Notes: generated by a model not told the origin, from the sequence alone. Positions 40,339 through 50,014 are shown, numbered from the stretch's first letter. The stretch is 64,000 bases of DNA from Levilactobacillus fujinensis (GCF_003946335.1 NZ_RHNX01000010.1:19786-83785), one strand, 5' to 3'. A program made the numbers and translations.

Positions 40339-41304
40339 TTAACGCAAGATGTATGGCATCTTCAACTGTTTGAAGAGGTCTTCCACCGACATATCATAGA
40401 TCTTCGTGTAATAATCCGGCGTGTCATCCTTCGGTGCTGGTGACGGCAAGACAAAGGCGTTCTGCTGATCAGCCCGGTTAAAGCCAACGTAGCCGCGCCG
40501 CTGGGTCGTCTTTTCGTGCATATCTGAATGGTACAGTTCGAAAATTTGCTTGACGGTCAAGCTTAGTTGACGCTTGGATAGCACACTGGTCAGCGTTGTG
40601 AATTCCGTATTGTGCAGTGCTGGCAAATGCCAAGCCTCTAATTGGGCGTCGAATGCCTTGAACAATTTGACTACGTTACGGCGTAAGGTAAACGGCGAAT
40701 CCACTGGCTTTTCGCTAATGATATCGTATAACTTCCGCGCGGCAGCGTAACTAATTGGATAGTCGCGCTTGAACTGGGCGATGATTTTATCGTTGTCAAG
40801 GCCAAAGAAGACCAGTGCATCCAACAGTGTCAGCGTTCGCAACGTCATTTCATCATCGACCGGTGTGGGTTCCGGCTTGAGTGTCGCCGTGACCCCATTT
40901 AAGTATAGTCCCGCAATCTCATCAGTGATCAGTCCATGCTTGCGTTGTTCACTAACTACCACAATGTGGCTCACGATATCATAAAGCTCGGTCCCCATGA
41001 TCATCAATTGTTCGTCGAGCTGGGGTTGGCCGGTCGTCAACGAGAAGAAGACTTGGGGGAAACCAGACAGGATCATTAGCAAATGAACCAGTTCGTGAGA
41101 AGCCGTGTAATTTGGTGCCGTCAAATCGGCGACCTGAATATTAATGTCCTTACCCATTTGAACCTGTTGGGCTTGGTCGTGACGGACGAAACCCGCTTGG
41201 AGTTCACCAATAAATTGAACTTCGACTTTGCCGGGATAGAGCGCGTTAACCTGATTTAAGAGGCCTTGAACCTCATCGTTTAATTGCACATCTTTTGCTT
41301 GCAT
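40339..41304 (-). CDS. Putative zinc metallopeptidase-like protein (lactobacillus IpaB/EvcA-annotated family)
   Basis: A 321-residue cytosolic protein with one HExxH motif (ASHELVHLL, near residue 71), the signature of zincin metallopeptidases. The remainder is helical with no signal peptide. Homologues in lactobacilli carry the label IpaB/EvcA family from old annotation, which I recall but cannot check; that name gives no function. The third zinc ligand is not certain, with TELYDIVSHI as one candidate. It lies 15 bp after mvaA and 21 bp before the sirtuin gene on the same strand. Confidence 0.6.
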   Translation of the reverse strand: MQAKDVQLNDEVQGLLNQVNALYPGKVEVQFIGELQAGFVRHDQAQQVQMGKDINIQVADLTAPNYTASHELVHLLMILSGFPQVFFSLTTGQPQLDEQLMIMGTELYDIVSHIVVVSEQRKHGLITDEIAGLYLNGVTATLKPEPTPVDDEMTLRTLTLLDALVFFGLDNDKIIAQFKRDYPISYAAARKLYDIISEKPVDSPFTLRRNVVKLFKAFDAQLEAWHLPALHNTEFTTLTSVLSKRQLSLTVKQIFELYHSDMHEKTTQRRGYVGFNRADQQNAFVLPSPAPKDDTPDYYTKIYDMSVEDLFKQLKMPYILR

Positions 41305-41319
41305 AATTTTTAAGTTCCC

Positions 41320-42576
41320 CTATTTCTTTAAATTTGCCTGACGAACGGCTTGAAGTGCCGCCGTCGCTTGCGCCGTGGTCGGCTGCTTGAATTGGGCCAA
41401 CCGTTGCGTCACGGCTGGTAATTCTGTTGGGGTCGCTCCCACGGACAGTGCTAGTGACTTGCGCTGAAGCGACATGTGACCACGCTGAATGCCATCGGTC
41501 ACGAGTGCCCGCAGTGCCGCCACATTCTGTGCCAGCCCCACGGCGGCCGTCATGCCCATGAGTTCACGGGCGTTGTCAACCTGAGCGAGTTGCTGGTTTA
41601 TCTGCACTAACGGCAACACCTTGGTCGCCCCGCCAACGAAGCCAAGCGCTAAAGGAATCGTCAGTTCACCGTGCAGGACTCCTGCACTGACCCACCAGCG
41701 ACTTAGGCCTTGATAACGCCCATTTCGGCTAGCATACGCGTGCACGCCACTTTCGACGGCTCGCCAATCGTTGCCCATGGCAAGCACCACGGCATCGATA
41801 CCGTTCATAATCCCCTTGTTGTGAGTTACGGCGCGGTACGGATCGACCTGCGCGTAATCGCTAGCCTCAGCAATTCGTTTGGCCACTGTGGCACCCGCAA
41901 TTGTCTTCGTCTTTAACTGCCCAACCGGCACGGCACAACTCGCCGTTACCAGACTGTGCGTGGCGTAATTACTAAGAATACTCATCAAAATATCCACGTC
42001 GAAGTGTGCCTTGATTTCGGTAGCGACGGCTTCAGTCAGCGTGTTGACTAAATTGGCTCCCATCGCCTCACCAACGTCGATGAACAGGTCTAAGGAGACC
42101 CAGTCCGGCGGCAAAATACGAACGCGCAAGGACCGAGCGCCGCCACCGTGCGTGAGCAACGTGGGGTGCGCCGCATCGGCCACCTTTAGGAGTTTCTTCT
42201 CATGGCTCATCAGCCAATCCTGTAAGTGCTGTGGATCACGGACGTGGCTAAACACAATCTGGCCCATCAACTCGCGCCGAGAGACTTCGGTCGTGATTCC
42301 TGTAGCGCTAGTCAGCAAACGGCCACCATTGCTGGCAGCGGCAATCACTGACGGTTCCTCGGTCACCATGGGAACGGCCACGTCGCACCCGTTGACCCGC
42401 AGATTGACAGCCACCCCCTCGGGCAACCCATAAGTCGTTAAATAGTTTTCAATTAAATCTTCATCGGTGGCCTGCCGACGCTGTGCCAGCAATGCCAATT
42501 GTGCCACCGTCAAATGACTGGTACGCGCAAGCTGATCGCGTCGTACCCGATAAGGTAACCGGTAAAAAGCCGTCAT
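41320..42576 (-). CDS. mvaA: Hydroxymethylglutaryl-CoA reductase, class II
   Basis: Makes mevalonate from HMG-CoA, or the reverse, in the mevalonate route to isoprenoids. The 418-residue enzyme fits the class II (bacterial) form. Catalytic Glu is in TEEPSVIAAAS, Lys in THNKGIMNGIDA, the nucleotide-binding region contains DVGEAMGANLVN, and His is in QRGHMSLQ. AAGGAG lies 10 nt before the ATG. It heads a four-gene unit with the HExxH protein, a sirtuin and a membrane protein. Upstream is a tandem repeat region. Confidence 0.95.
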   Translation of the reverse strand: MTAFYRLPYRVRRDQLARTSHLTVAQLALLAQRRQATDEDLIENYLTTYGLPEGVAVNLRVNGCDVAVPMVTEEPSVIAAASNGGRLLTSATGITTEVSRRELMGQIVFSHVRDPQHLQDWLMSHEKKLLKVADAAHPTLLTHGGGARSLRVRILPPDWVSLDLFIDVGEAMGANLVNTLTEAVATEIKAHFDVDILMSILSNYATHSLVTASCAVPVGQLKTKTIAGATVAKRIAEASDYAQVDPYRAVTHNKGIMNGIDAVVLAMGNDWRAVESGVHAYASRNGRYQGLSRWWVSAGVLHGELTIPLALGFVGGATKVLPLVQINQQLAQVDNARELMGMTAAVGLAQNVAALRALVTDGIQRGHMSLQRKSLALSVGATPTELPAVTQRLAQFKQPTTAQATAALQAVRQANLKK

Positions 42577-42650
42577 CGACCATCGACTCCTTTCAATCGT
42601 GTAAATATTGCGAAGCTAGTGCGTGTCGCTTATTGTACGAACGCTTCACA

Positions 42651-43190
42651 GGCTTCGGTCGGTCCCCACAGTATGGGCGTCTGCCAGCCGCAGAAAAAAT
42701 CCACAGTCCCTAAACCACTCTCTCTAACACCCACCACTAGGTAGCGAAAGGCCACTGGAAAATCCAGTCAACGTTAACTCGTGTTGCCGGAGCCGGAGGA
42801 GACTAGGTACGGAGTCCGTGTCGGTGCTGTTAGCTAGCGTTTCTGCTAGGTTACAGCACGGGACGGCTTGGAGACTCGCTCTTGGCGGCTTCAAGGTGAG
42901 ACCGAAGACCGCTGCATAGGCTTCGGTCGGTCCCCACAGTATGGGCGTCTGCCAGCCGCAGGTAAAATCCCCATAATCACTAAACCAATCTCTCCAACAA
43001 CCCACCTCTAGGTAGCGAAAGGCCACCGGAAAATCCAGTCAACATTAACTCGGGTTGCCGGAGCTGGAGGAGACTAGGTACGGAGTCCGTGTCGGTGCTG
43101 TTAGCTAGCGTTTCTGCTAGGTTACAGCACGGGACGGCTTGGAGACTCGTCTTTCGAGGCTCCAAGCCGCCTCTGAAGACCGCTCTTCAG
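42651..43190. repeat. Tandem duplication, two units of about 270 bp (family C)
   Basis: Unit 1 starts at 42651 and unit 2 at 42919 with GGCTTCGGTCGGTCCCC. Shared internal words, 268-271 bp apart, include CAGTATGGGCGTCTGCC, AGGTAGCGAAAGGCCAC, GGAGACTAGGTACGGAG and GTTACAGCACGGGACGG. Units differ by a few substitutions and small indels. Hairpins follow at 43136-43170 (CTTGGAGACTCG / CGAGGCTCCAAG, shared with family A) and 43172-43201. Reading frames across it are not genes. Confidence 0.88.
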
Positions 43191-43245
43191 GCTTCAGAGG
43201 TCGCCCCACGGACGTAGTACCTAGTCTCCGCAGGCGGCATCAGGG

Positions 43246-44166
43246 TTACCGTTGACTCAGGTATTCCGAGATGATGCCTTCGCGGACGCCGCTTTCGGAG
43301 AAGATGACCCTATCCGAATCCAACATCTGCAGCAGTGTCACCAACGGCAACATCCCGCCAATGATAATGTCGGCACGTTCCGGCTCCAAGCCGGAGATTC
43401 GCCGTCGTTCGGCTAGTCGCACTTCCAACAACCGTTCAAAGGTCTTCATAACCTGGCCGGTAGTCAGTCGGTAACCGTGGATATTTTCCACGTGTAAGAT
43501 TTTTTGCTGCTGCCGATTCATCCGGGCCAGCGTCCGATTCGCGCCACCCAACAAGACAAGCGGGAGGTGTTTCGCATCATTTAGCCACCAGATGTCCTGA
43601 AGCCGTTCGCGCAGAAAGACCTGAGCCGAGAAGAGGTCAACGGCTGTCACTTGGTCGTCGAGATGAAACTGTTCGGAGAGGTTGACGGCACCAAACGGCA
43701 CACTGATCAGATTGGCATCACGACTATTTTTTACGTGGACCAGTTCACAACTGGCCCCACCGGTATCCAAAAGGAGACAGTCCTTAATTTTCAAGCGGTT
43801 GACGGCCCCTAAGTAGTCATAGTAGGCTTCCTGATCACCCGACAGCACTTCAAGCTGAATATCGGTTGCCTCGGCCACGCGTTTCAAGAAATCATCGCGG
43901 TTACGCGCTTGACGCACTGCCGCTGTCGCAATCCCCCGGACAATTAAATGGGGAAGTTGTTCATAGTAGGGCCGAAACGACTTTAACGCCGCAATCGTGC
44001 GGTCCATCGCATTCGGTTGGAGAATTTTCTCGGGCCCCATGCCCTCTGACAAACGACTATCGACCTTGACTCGGTTAACTTCCCGATAGGTGCCGTCATC
44101 GTGCAGCTCATTAACGGCCATGCGGACCGAATTTGACCCCAAATCAACAATGGCTAAATTTTGCAT
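43246..44166 (-). CDS. Ppx/GppA-family exopolyphosphatase
   Basis: A 306-residue member of the ASKHA fold that hydrolyses polyphosphate or pppGpp. The N-terminal phosphate loop AIVDLGSNSVRMAV and the second loop LLLDTGGASCEL are intact, and GDQEAYYDYLGAV carries the catalytic Glu. It is the short, two-domain form without the C-terminal HD domain of enterobacterial Ppx. GGGGGATAGACA precedes the ATG. It follows trpS by 20 bp and stops directly before the family C repeats. Confidence 0.88.
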   Translation of the reverse strand: MQNLAIVDLGSNSVRMAVNELHDDGTYREVNRVKVDSRLSEGMGPEKILQPNAMDRTIAALKSFRPYYEQLPHLIVRGIATAAVRQARNRDDFLKRVAEATDIQLEVLSGDQEAYYDYLGAVNRLKIKDCLLLDTGGASCELVHVKNSRDANLISVPFGAVNLSEQFHLDDQVTAVDLFSAQVFLRERLQDIWWLNDAKHLPLVLLGGANRTLARMNRQQQKILHVENIHGYRLTTGQVMKTFERLLEVRLAERRRISGLEPERADIIIGGMLPLVTLLQMLDSDRVIFSESGVREGIISEYLSQR

Positions 44167-44186
44167 TGTCTATCCCCCATTTCAAC

Positions 44187-45206
44187 TTAGCCGAAGTAGT
44201 CCACACCAATTGCGTGGCGTACTTCGTGCAAGGTTTGCGCAGCCACTTGGTTCGCGCGTTCGCTCCCCTGCTTCAAGATGTCATAAACAGCCCCTTCGTC
44301 GGCAGCAAACTGTTCGCGGCGTTGGCGGATCGGTTGTAATTTGGCTTGCAAGACGTCATTTAAGTAGCGCTTGATCTTGACATCGCCGAGGCCACCGTGT
44401 TGGTATTGAGCTTTCAAGTCAGCCACGTGTGCTTGATCTTCAGCGAAAATATCGAGGTACGTGAAGACAGTGTTCCCTTCAATGTGACCTGGATCTTCGA
44501 TGTGAATGTGTTCGGGATCGGTGTACATGGACATGATCTTCTTTTGAATCGTATCTTCACTATCGCCGAGGTAAATGGCATTGTCCAGAGACTTACTCAT
44601 CTTAGCGTTGCCATCTAACCCAGGAATCCGACCTTGACCCTTTGGTGGGAAGTAGCCCTCAGGTTCTACCAGAATTTCTTGACCATAAACGTTGTTGAAG
44701 GTCCGGACGATTTCACGGGTTTGTTCCAACATTGGCTCTTGGTCTTCACCAACAGGTACCGTATCGGCCTTGAACGCCGTGATATCGGCAGCCTGGCTAA
44801 CCGGATAGATGAAGAAACCGGCCGGGACACTTTCACCAAAGGCCTTTTGCTTAATTTCTGCCTTGACCGTTGGGTTCCGGTTCAGCCGAGAGACGCTGAC
44901 TAAGTTCAAGTAAGCCATGGTCAATTCGCTTAGGGCTGGAATCTGAGACTGCACCAGAATCGTTGACTTGGCGGGGTCGATTCCCACGGCTAGGTAGTCT
45001 AAAGCTACTTGTAGCAAACTGTGCCGAATCTTTTCGGGATCGCGGGCATTGTCGGTCAACGCTTGCGTGTCAGCGATCATGATGTAGGTGTCGTAATCGC
45101 CGGTATTCTGTAAAGCGACCCGGTTCTTCAACGAACCAACGTAGTGTCCAATATGAAGCTTTCCGGTTGGTCGGTCCCCAGTTAAAATGACGTGTTTTTT
45201 ACTCAA
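44187..45206 (-). CDS. trpS: Tryptophanyl-tRNA synthetase
   Basis: A 339-residue class I synthetase. The HIGH motif is in [15 protein letters not shown] and KMSKS in [14 protein letters not shown]. It starts at a TTG (45206) behind AAAGGATG. Upstream lies a complete T-box leader with a Trp specifier codon, so expression rises when tRNA-Trp is uncharged. The Ppx/GppA gene follows at 20 bp and probably shares the transcript. Confidence 0.97.
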   Translation of the reverse strand: MSKKHVILTGDRPTGKLHIGHYVGSLKNRVALQNTGDYDTYIMIADTQALTDNARDPEKIRHSLLQVALDYLAVGIDPAKSTILVQSQIPALSELTMAYLNLVSVSRLNRNPTVKAEIKQKAFGESVPAGFFIYPVSQAADITAFKADTVPVGEDQEPMLEQTREIVRTFNNVYGQEILVEPEGYFPPKGQGRIPGLDGNAKMSKSLDNAIYLGDSEDTIQKKIMSMYTDPEHIHIEDPGHIEGNTVFTYLDIFAEDQAHVADLKAQYQHGGLGDVKIKRYLNDVLQAKLQPIRQRREQFAADEGAVYDILKQGSERANQVAAQTLHEVRHAIGVDYFG

Positions 45207-45225
45207 TATTTTTCATCCTTTCTGA

Positions 45226-45440
45226 AAAAGCGCCCCATTGGCCAATGCCAATAGGACGCTTATGCGCGGTACCACCTAAATTGTGACCATTTTAGCCACC
45301 ACTTTTGTCGTTAACGGAGACACCGCGATAAAATTAGTTATCGGTTAAATAAAACTGACTCGACCCATTTCGCCCACAAAACCGTTTCAGCACTGCCGGT
45401 TTTTCTCTGCAATTGGCCTACTTTTTTCGAGTCCCTATTC
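45226..45440 (-). promoter_or_regulatory. T-box riboswitch leader of trpS
   Basis: On the minus strand: stem I arms GACTCG (45428-45433) and CGAGTC, the AGTA box, a CAGAGA segment, specifier TGG at 45365-45367 in GAAATGGG, the T-box core GGTGGTACCGCG (45265-45276) and a terminator with arms AGCGTCC and GGGGCGCT ending in TTTTT (45226-45260). Uncharged tRNA-Trp would stabilise the antiterminator. Confidence 0.95.
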
Positions 45441-45444
45441 CTTT

Positions 45445-45473
45445 ATATTAGCGGTTTTTACGGGCAATGTAAA
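45445..45473 (-). promoter_or_regulatory. trpS promoter
   Basis: Minus-strand TTTACA (45468-45473), a 17-nt spacer and TAATAT (45445-45450), placed just upstream of the T-box leader. Confidence 0.82.
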
Positions 45474-45474
45474 C

Positions 45475-45780
45475 TGTCAGCCCCCAGAAGATTTATTTCC
45501 ATCAAAAACGGTGGGATTGATTGACACTGCCCCGGAATATGACTAAACTTGTTAAGCAATTTAGGACTTAAAATGTGGCATTGCTGCATACCGGTTGCCA
45601 AAGTTGCTACCTGCTGTGGGCAACACCACTGAAGGATTTGAAGACTCACTCATTAAGACTTCAAGCCGGGATTCAAAAGCTTCTATATGCTCCCCCACAG
45701 CGTAGCGTCTGATAGCCGGAAGCGAACCACCAATGAACAATCTACACTTAATCAGAATTTGAAAAAAGGAGGCGGTCAAT
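45475..45780. other. Gene-free stretch between trpS and helD
   Basis: No gene is supported. It contains a hairpin-like pair around GAAGACTCACTC / AAGACTTCAAG that weakly recalls the family A/C centre, and the helD ribosome site at the right end. No convincing helD promoter was recognised. Confidence 0.35.
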
Positions 45781-48087
45781 TTGACCACCAGCGAACAAGC
45801 AGAGGAACAACAGCGTGTGGACCAAGTGGCCGACCAGATTGGCGAACGCATCGACAAGACCGTCGCCGACTACACGGCCGCCCACAAAGAACTGCGCAAT
45901 GTGTTAAAGAATTATAGTGAAAACACCTCAGTCAACTGGTTTGAAGTCGATGACCGAATTGAAACTAGTGCCGAGCTGCAACAACAACGGGCCTTGGTTT
46001 CCCGGTTGACCGAAAATCAAAATATCATTGAAGGCCAATTAGATACTTATAAGGAACTCAAAAAGTCACCTTACTTTGGCCGCATTGACATTCAAGATCC
46101 CGGTGAATCTCAGCCGGAGTCACTTTACATTGGGACCGCCTCATTTGTCGACGAGGACCAGAACTTTCTGGTCTACGATTGGCGCGCGCCCGTCTCCAGT
46201 ATTTATTACAACGGGGTGCTCGGCGAAGTCGCTTACAGTACGCCCGCCGGCGATCAAGAAACTAACCTCCTGAAGAAACGCCAATTTCTGATTCAAAACG
46301 GTCAAATTACCAGTATGTTCGACACCAACGAGACCGTCGGCGATGAGATGTTGCAACATGCCCTGGGTGAACAAAACGACGCCACCATGCAGAACATCGT
46401 GTCGACCATTCAACGCGAACAAAACGACATCATTCGTGACACTAAGAGTGATTTGCTGGTCGTTCAAGGGGTCGCCGGTTCCGGCAAGACGTCCGCTATC
46501 TTACAGCGCATTGCCTTTTTGCTGTACCACAGTCGGCGCGACCTAGAAGCCGATCAGATTGTTCTGTTCTCACCTAATCGGTTGTTCAGTCACTACATCA
46601 GCGACGTTCTTCCTAGTCTGGGGGAACGGAACATGCGGCAGGTCACGTTGGCCGAGTTTTTAACCCAACGTTTCCAAGGGCTTAACGTTCAAACCCAATT
46701 CGCGCGCTATGAAGAAGACCAGCAAACACCGGTCAACTTGCCCCTCCGAAATTTTCGTGAGAGTGCCACCATGATGACAGCCGTCAACGACTACTGTCAT
46801 CAGGTATCTCCGGATGAGTTGCAGTTCACGGACATTCGGTTTAAGGGTCGCGTCTTTTTTGATAAGGAAGAGATTCGCGACATTTACAGTCATTTCCCAG
46901 CAGCCACGGCACCAGCCGACCGCTTTTTGCGCACTAAAAATGAACTAGAAAAGCGACTTAAACATCGGATTCGCGAAGAAGCCAAGGCCGACTGGGTGCG
47001 TGACACCATCGACCAGCTCAGCGACGAGGACTATCACAACCTACTAGGCGAAAAACACCTGGGTAAGTTTGAACAACTCGACGATGAGATTGACTTCATC
47101 GCCCGGCAAATTGTTCGCCGTCGTCTACGGCAGGTCGACGACGCCATTTACAACGGCTACTTTCTGGATGCTTACGCGCAGTACACCGCCTTTCTCAAGC
47201 AATGTCCGCTTCCCGACGACGTTTTGACTACAGACTGGCAAACTGTTATTGACGCCTACCAGCACGACATCGAATACCATAAACTCGCGCTGACTGACGC
47301 CGCTCCTCTGCTGTATTTGCGTGACATTCTCGCTGGGGGCGGGGCGAATCACCGGATGCAACACCTTTTCGTCGACGAAATGCAGGACTACTCGATGGCC
47401 CAACTGATTTACCTGCAGCACGCCTTCCCGCGGGCTAAGCTGACCCTTCTAGGCGATAGCGAACAGGCCCTCTTCAAGGCGGTGGAGTCACCGGAATCCA
47501 TTCTGAAAAAGTTGGATGCCGCGCTCAATGTCAAACGGTCGCGCCTGATTACGTTACGGCGTTCCTACCGTTCAACGCTACCCATCACTACCTTTGCCAA
47601 GGCCCTTCTACCCGACGGCGACCAAATTGAAGCCTTCAACCGGCCAGGCGACCTGCCCAAGGTGGTCATCCGTTACGATAACGCTGCGGCTTTCAAAGCC
47701 CTTGCTCACGAACTACGCTTAGAGCTCGCCACAAATGGGACCGTCGCGATTCTCACTAAGAGTACAGCCGAGGCCAAGTACGTCTATCAGGAACTTCATA
47801 CCGAGTTCGACCTGACGCGGCTGACCGACACCGACCGCTCCTTGCCAAAGGGGATCGTCGTCTTACCAATCTACTTGGCCAAGGGACTGGAGTTCGATAG
47901 CGTCATTGCCTACAACGTATCCGCCGAGAACTACCCCGACGAGCAGTTGACCGGGACGCTCTACACGATTGCGTCGCGGGCCATGCACCACTTGACCCTG
48001 TTGAGTATTGGGGCCGCCTCCCCGTTGATTGCATCGGACAAAATTCCGCAAGCCGATTTAACGATCGAACATGAATTCCAGAATTAA
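45781..48087 (+). CDS. helD: HelD-type RNA polymerase recycling ATPase (UvrD/Rep superfamily 1)
   Basis: A 768-residue superfamily 1 helicase-like ATPase. The N-terminal coiled coil (residues 1-100), KSPYFGRIDI and VYDWRAPVSSIYY segments are typical of HelD, which releases RNA polymerase from DNA after termination. Walker A is VQGVAGSGKTSA, Walker B FVDEMQDYS, and the later helicase motifs LLGDSEQALF and TLRRSYRST are seen. The start is a TTG behind AAAGGAGG. It is monocistronic and followed by a repeat and a strong terminator. Confidence 0.92.
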   Translation: MTTSEQAEEQQRVDQVADQIGERIDKTVADYTAAHKELRNVLKNYSENTSVNWFEVDDRIETSAELQQQRALVSRLTENQNIIEGQLDTYKELKKSPYFGRIDIQDPGESQPESLYIGTASFVDEDQNFLVYDWRAPVSSIYYNGVLGEVAYSTPAGDQETNLLKKRQFLIQNGQITSMFDTNETVGDEMLQHALGEQNDATMQNIVSTIQREQNDIIRDTKSDLLVVQGVAGSGKTSAILQRIAFLLYHSRRDLEADQIVLFSPNRLFSHYISDVLPSLGERNMRQVTLAEFLTQRFQGLNVQTQFARYEEDQQTPVNLPLRNFRESATMMTAVNDYCHQVSPDELQFTDIRFKGRVFFDKEEIRDIYSHFPAATAPADRFLRTKNELEKRLKHRIREEAKADWVRDTIDQLSDEDYHNLLGEKHLGKFEQLDDEIDFIARQIVRRRLRQVDDAIYNGYFLDAYAQYTAFLKQCPLPDDVLTTDWQTVIDAYQHDIEYHKLALTDAAPLLYLRDILAGGGANHRMQHLFVDEMQDYSMAQLIYLQHAFPRAKLTLLGDSEQALFKAVESPESILKKLDAALNVKRSRLITLRRSYRSTLPITTFAKALLPDGDQIEAFNRPGDLPKVVIRYDNAAAFKALAHELRLELATNGTVAILTKSTAEAKYVYQELHTEFDLTRLTDTDRSLPKGIVVLPIYLAKGLEFDSVIAYNVSAENYPDEQLTGTLYTIASRAMHHLTLLSIGAASPLIASDKIPQADLTIEHEFQN

Positions 48088-48096
48088 ACCAGTTTA

Positions 48097-48284
48097 TTGT
48101 AACAGCGATACTAAGATTAGAATTAGGCAACATTGGTCAGCCAGCGTCTTATCGGTCGGTAGATATAGGCTTGAGGCGCTGCCCACTCCTGGCAGCTGCA
48201 GTGCGATCATTGTCACTAACTTAGTGGTGACAAGTCCTACTGTCACCAGAGTCATTTAACTCATTCAGATTTCAAGCTTTAGAC
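48097..48284. repeat. MITE-like family A copy
   Basis: Recognisable blocks: ACAGCGATACTAAGATTAG, GGCAACATTGGTCAGCC, ACTTAGTGGTGACAAG, CTGTCACCAGAGTC and a diverged end CAGATTTCAAGCTTTAG. It begins about 10 bp after the helD stop. Confidence 0.65.
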
Positions 48285-48311
48285 ACATCTTAGACTAATA
48301 TCCCATCAAGC

Positions 48312-48361
48312 AAATAGCGGCGCTGTCAGCTGAATCTTTCAGACGACAGCGCCGCTATTTT
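48312..48361. terminator. Bidirectional terminator between helD and GNAT genes
   Basis: AAATAGCGGCGCTGTC pairs with GACAGCGCCGCTATTT. Strong GC stem with A/T flanks on both sides. Confidence 0.88.
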
Positions 48362-48427
48362 ATTGACTATCTCGAGAAATACGTTTGCCACAAGCCAGCG
48401 TAATTCGGCAACGGCTAGGCTTTCTCA

Positions 48428-48955
48428 TCATCCCCGCCATTCTTCGCGCAAGCAGCCATACTTGACCGAATCCCAGTACTGCCCCTGCCAATAACGAACT
48501 TGTCGGCTGCGGCCCTCTTCTTGCCAACCGATACTTTTCGCCAAACGACACATGCGTGTGTTGCCCGACCAGGTCGTCAGCCCTAGATGCGGCAACGTTG
48601 TTTGGGCCCAGACCTGATTGACCCATTGAGTCAGTGCCTGTTTGCCAATGCCCTGTTGCCAGTTATTTTGACGATAAATGACGATACCGACTTCCAACCA
48701 CCGACGTAGATTGCCATCCGCATAGTGGTAGGAGACGCTACCAACCATTTTCGAATCGGCCCAGATGACCCGCTGATTCGGCTGATCAATAAACTTCGTT
48801 GGCACAATGTTGCTTAGAAACTGCTCACGACTCGGTAATTGATCGTGAAAGTACGGCCCATTCCACCGCGTCCATTCGGCATCTTCATCCCCATACGCCA
48901 GCTGCCAAAACGCCGGTGCATCCGCCATTGTTAGCGGCCTTAGTGTCACCCTCAT
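48428..48955 (-). CDS. GNAT-family acetyltransferase (RimJ/RimL-like)
   Basis: A 175-residue N-acetyltransferase. VTLRPLTMADAPAFWQL opens the fold, SKMVGSVSYHYAD and LEVGIVIYRQNNWQQGIGKQAL give the acetyl-CoA loop (Q/R-x-x-G-x-G/A in QQGIGK), and NTRMCRLAKSIGWQEEGR the last conserved part. The form resembles enzymes acting on ribosomal protein termini or small amines; the target is unknown. The start GTG/ATG at 48955 has no strong ribosome site. It stands alone. Confidence 0.82.
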   Translation of the reverse strand: MRVTLRPLTMADAPAFWQLAYGDEDAEWTRWNGPYFHDQLPSREQFLSNIVPTKFIDQPNQRVIWADSKMVGSVSYHYADGNLRRWLEVGIVIYRQNNWQQGIGKQALTQWVNQVWAQTTLPHLGLTTWSGNTRMCRLAKSIGWQEEGRSRQVRYWQGQYWDSVKYGCLREEWRG

Positions 48956-49052
48956 TTGACCTCATCCCCCATTTTTCTCAGTATAGCAGGTGTCGCCATC
49001 AAGGGACTCAAAAAGGACCTACGCGTATCGCAAGTCCTTTTCTGTCAATTCC

Positions 49053-49517
49053 CTATTCCAGTCCCTTTGGCGTCTTCATCGTCGCAAAACTCGCGTGCCG
49101 GTCATAGTTACGGTAACCCTTGTAAAAATGCAGATGGTTCTTAGTCAGCCTCAACTTGTAACTCAGTCGCTGCCCATCGAACTGGACCTGACTGTTCTTA
49201 GGCGAATACTGAATGCCGGACAACCGATAAATGTGGTGACCCAACGATTGATATTTCAGCTTTTTCAGGCCATAACCCGGCAACCGGTAGTAGTGGTGAC
49301 TAGTTTCATCCCGTGCAAAGAGGTTCCCGGTGCTAGTCGACTTGCTGTACGTGATGTACGCCTTATTATCACCATGACCATTATAGATCCACGTATGCCG
49401 CAAAGCTTTAGGCGTTCCCTGATGCCAAGTTGCTGCTTGTGCCGACGATGTCAAACTAGTTGCACCTAACCCCAACGTAATCGCCGCTAAGCTCAGTAAA
49501 AAGATTGGTTTTTTCAA
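49053..49517 (-). CDS. Secreted protein of unknown function
   Basis: A 154-residue exported protein. The signal peptide runs MKKPIFLLSLAAITLG to the AQA cleavage site near residue 28. The mature part is rich in Tyr, His and Lys (HHYYRLPGYGLKKLKY, LHFYKGYRNYDRH), a make-up common in small lactobacillus surface proteins starting WHQGTPKALR. The start is a TTG at 49517 with GGAGG upstream; the open frame extends 60 codons further but without a signal or ribosome site. No anchor motif is seen. Confidence 0.75.
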   Translation of the reverse strand: MKKPIFLLSLAAITLGLGATSLTSSAQAATWHQGTPKALRHTWIYNGHGDNKAYITYSKSTSTGNLFARDETSHHYYRLPGYGLKKLKYQSLGHHIYRLSGIQYSPKNSQVQFDGQRLSYKLRLTKNHLHFYKGYRNYDRHASFATMKTPKGLE

Positions 49518-49691
49518 ATCATTTTCCTCCCCAGGAAATGCTGTGTTCATCTTGCTCCCTAAAGTTACGCGACTTCGGGTCAGAAAGCAAGACGAACCAC
49601 TGGCTCTTAGAAAATAAGTGTGCCCCCACAGCAATACCACTATCTTTGCCACGCTTTCGTGGTAAGCTGAGGATACCTGGGGAGGTAGCTT

Positions 49692-50014
49692 ATGCAAATG
49701 ACGAAACGCACGTTATTCATTGAGGGACTCATCAACGCCCTCTTATAGTTTTGCCCGTCATCCTATTTATCATTGGTGGTATTGGAATGGCCGAACACAA
49801 TCCGTCCCATCCCGACGCATTAATTCTCGGTGGCAGCCTACTAATGGGCGTACTGAGCCTGATCATGCTGACCATTTATCTTTTCAGTTGGCGGCAGCAC
49901 GGCTGGCACCAATTGTCTGTCCTGCGCCGTTGTCTGATTGTTTTTTACGGTCTCTGGCTGATTATCGGCCTCCTGACCTGGCTAGGTTTTCTAGGTGTCA
50001 TGCCTTGGAGCTAG
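49692..50014 (+). pseudogene. Frameshifted small membrane protein gene
   Basis: GGGGAGG precedes an ATG at 49692 that encodes MQMTKRTLFIEGLINALL and then stops at TAG (49746-49748). In the next frame the coding continues LPVILFIIGGIGMAEHN through three hydrophobic helices to 50014. Adding one base near 49741 (CTC-TTA to CTC-CTT-ATA) would join them as INALLIVLPVILF, a natural transmembrane helix. So this is one gene of about 107 codons with a 1-nt deletion, or a sequencing error. The family is unknown. Confidence 0.7.

Noticed and set aside
42724..43165. Two minus-strand open frames of 100 and 61 codons sharing the word PCCNLAETLANSTDTDSV
   Set aside because: They simply translate the two units of the tandem repeat. 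There is no ribosome site and no family match.
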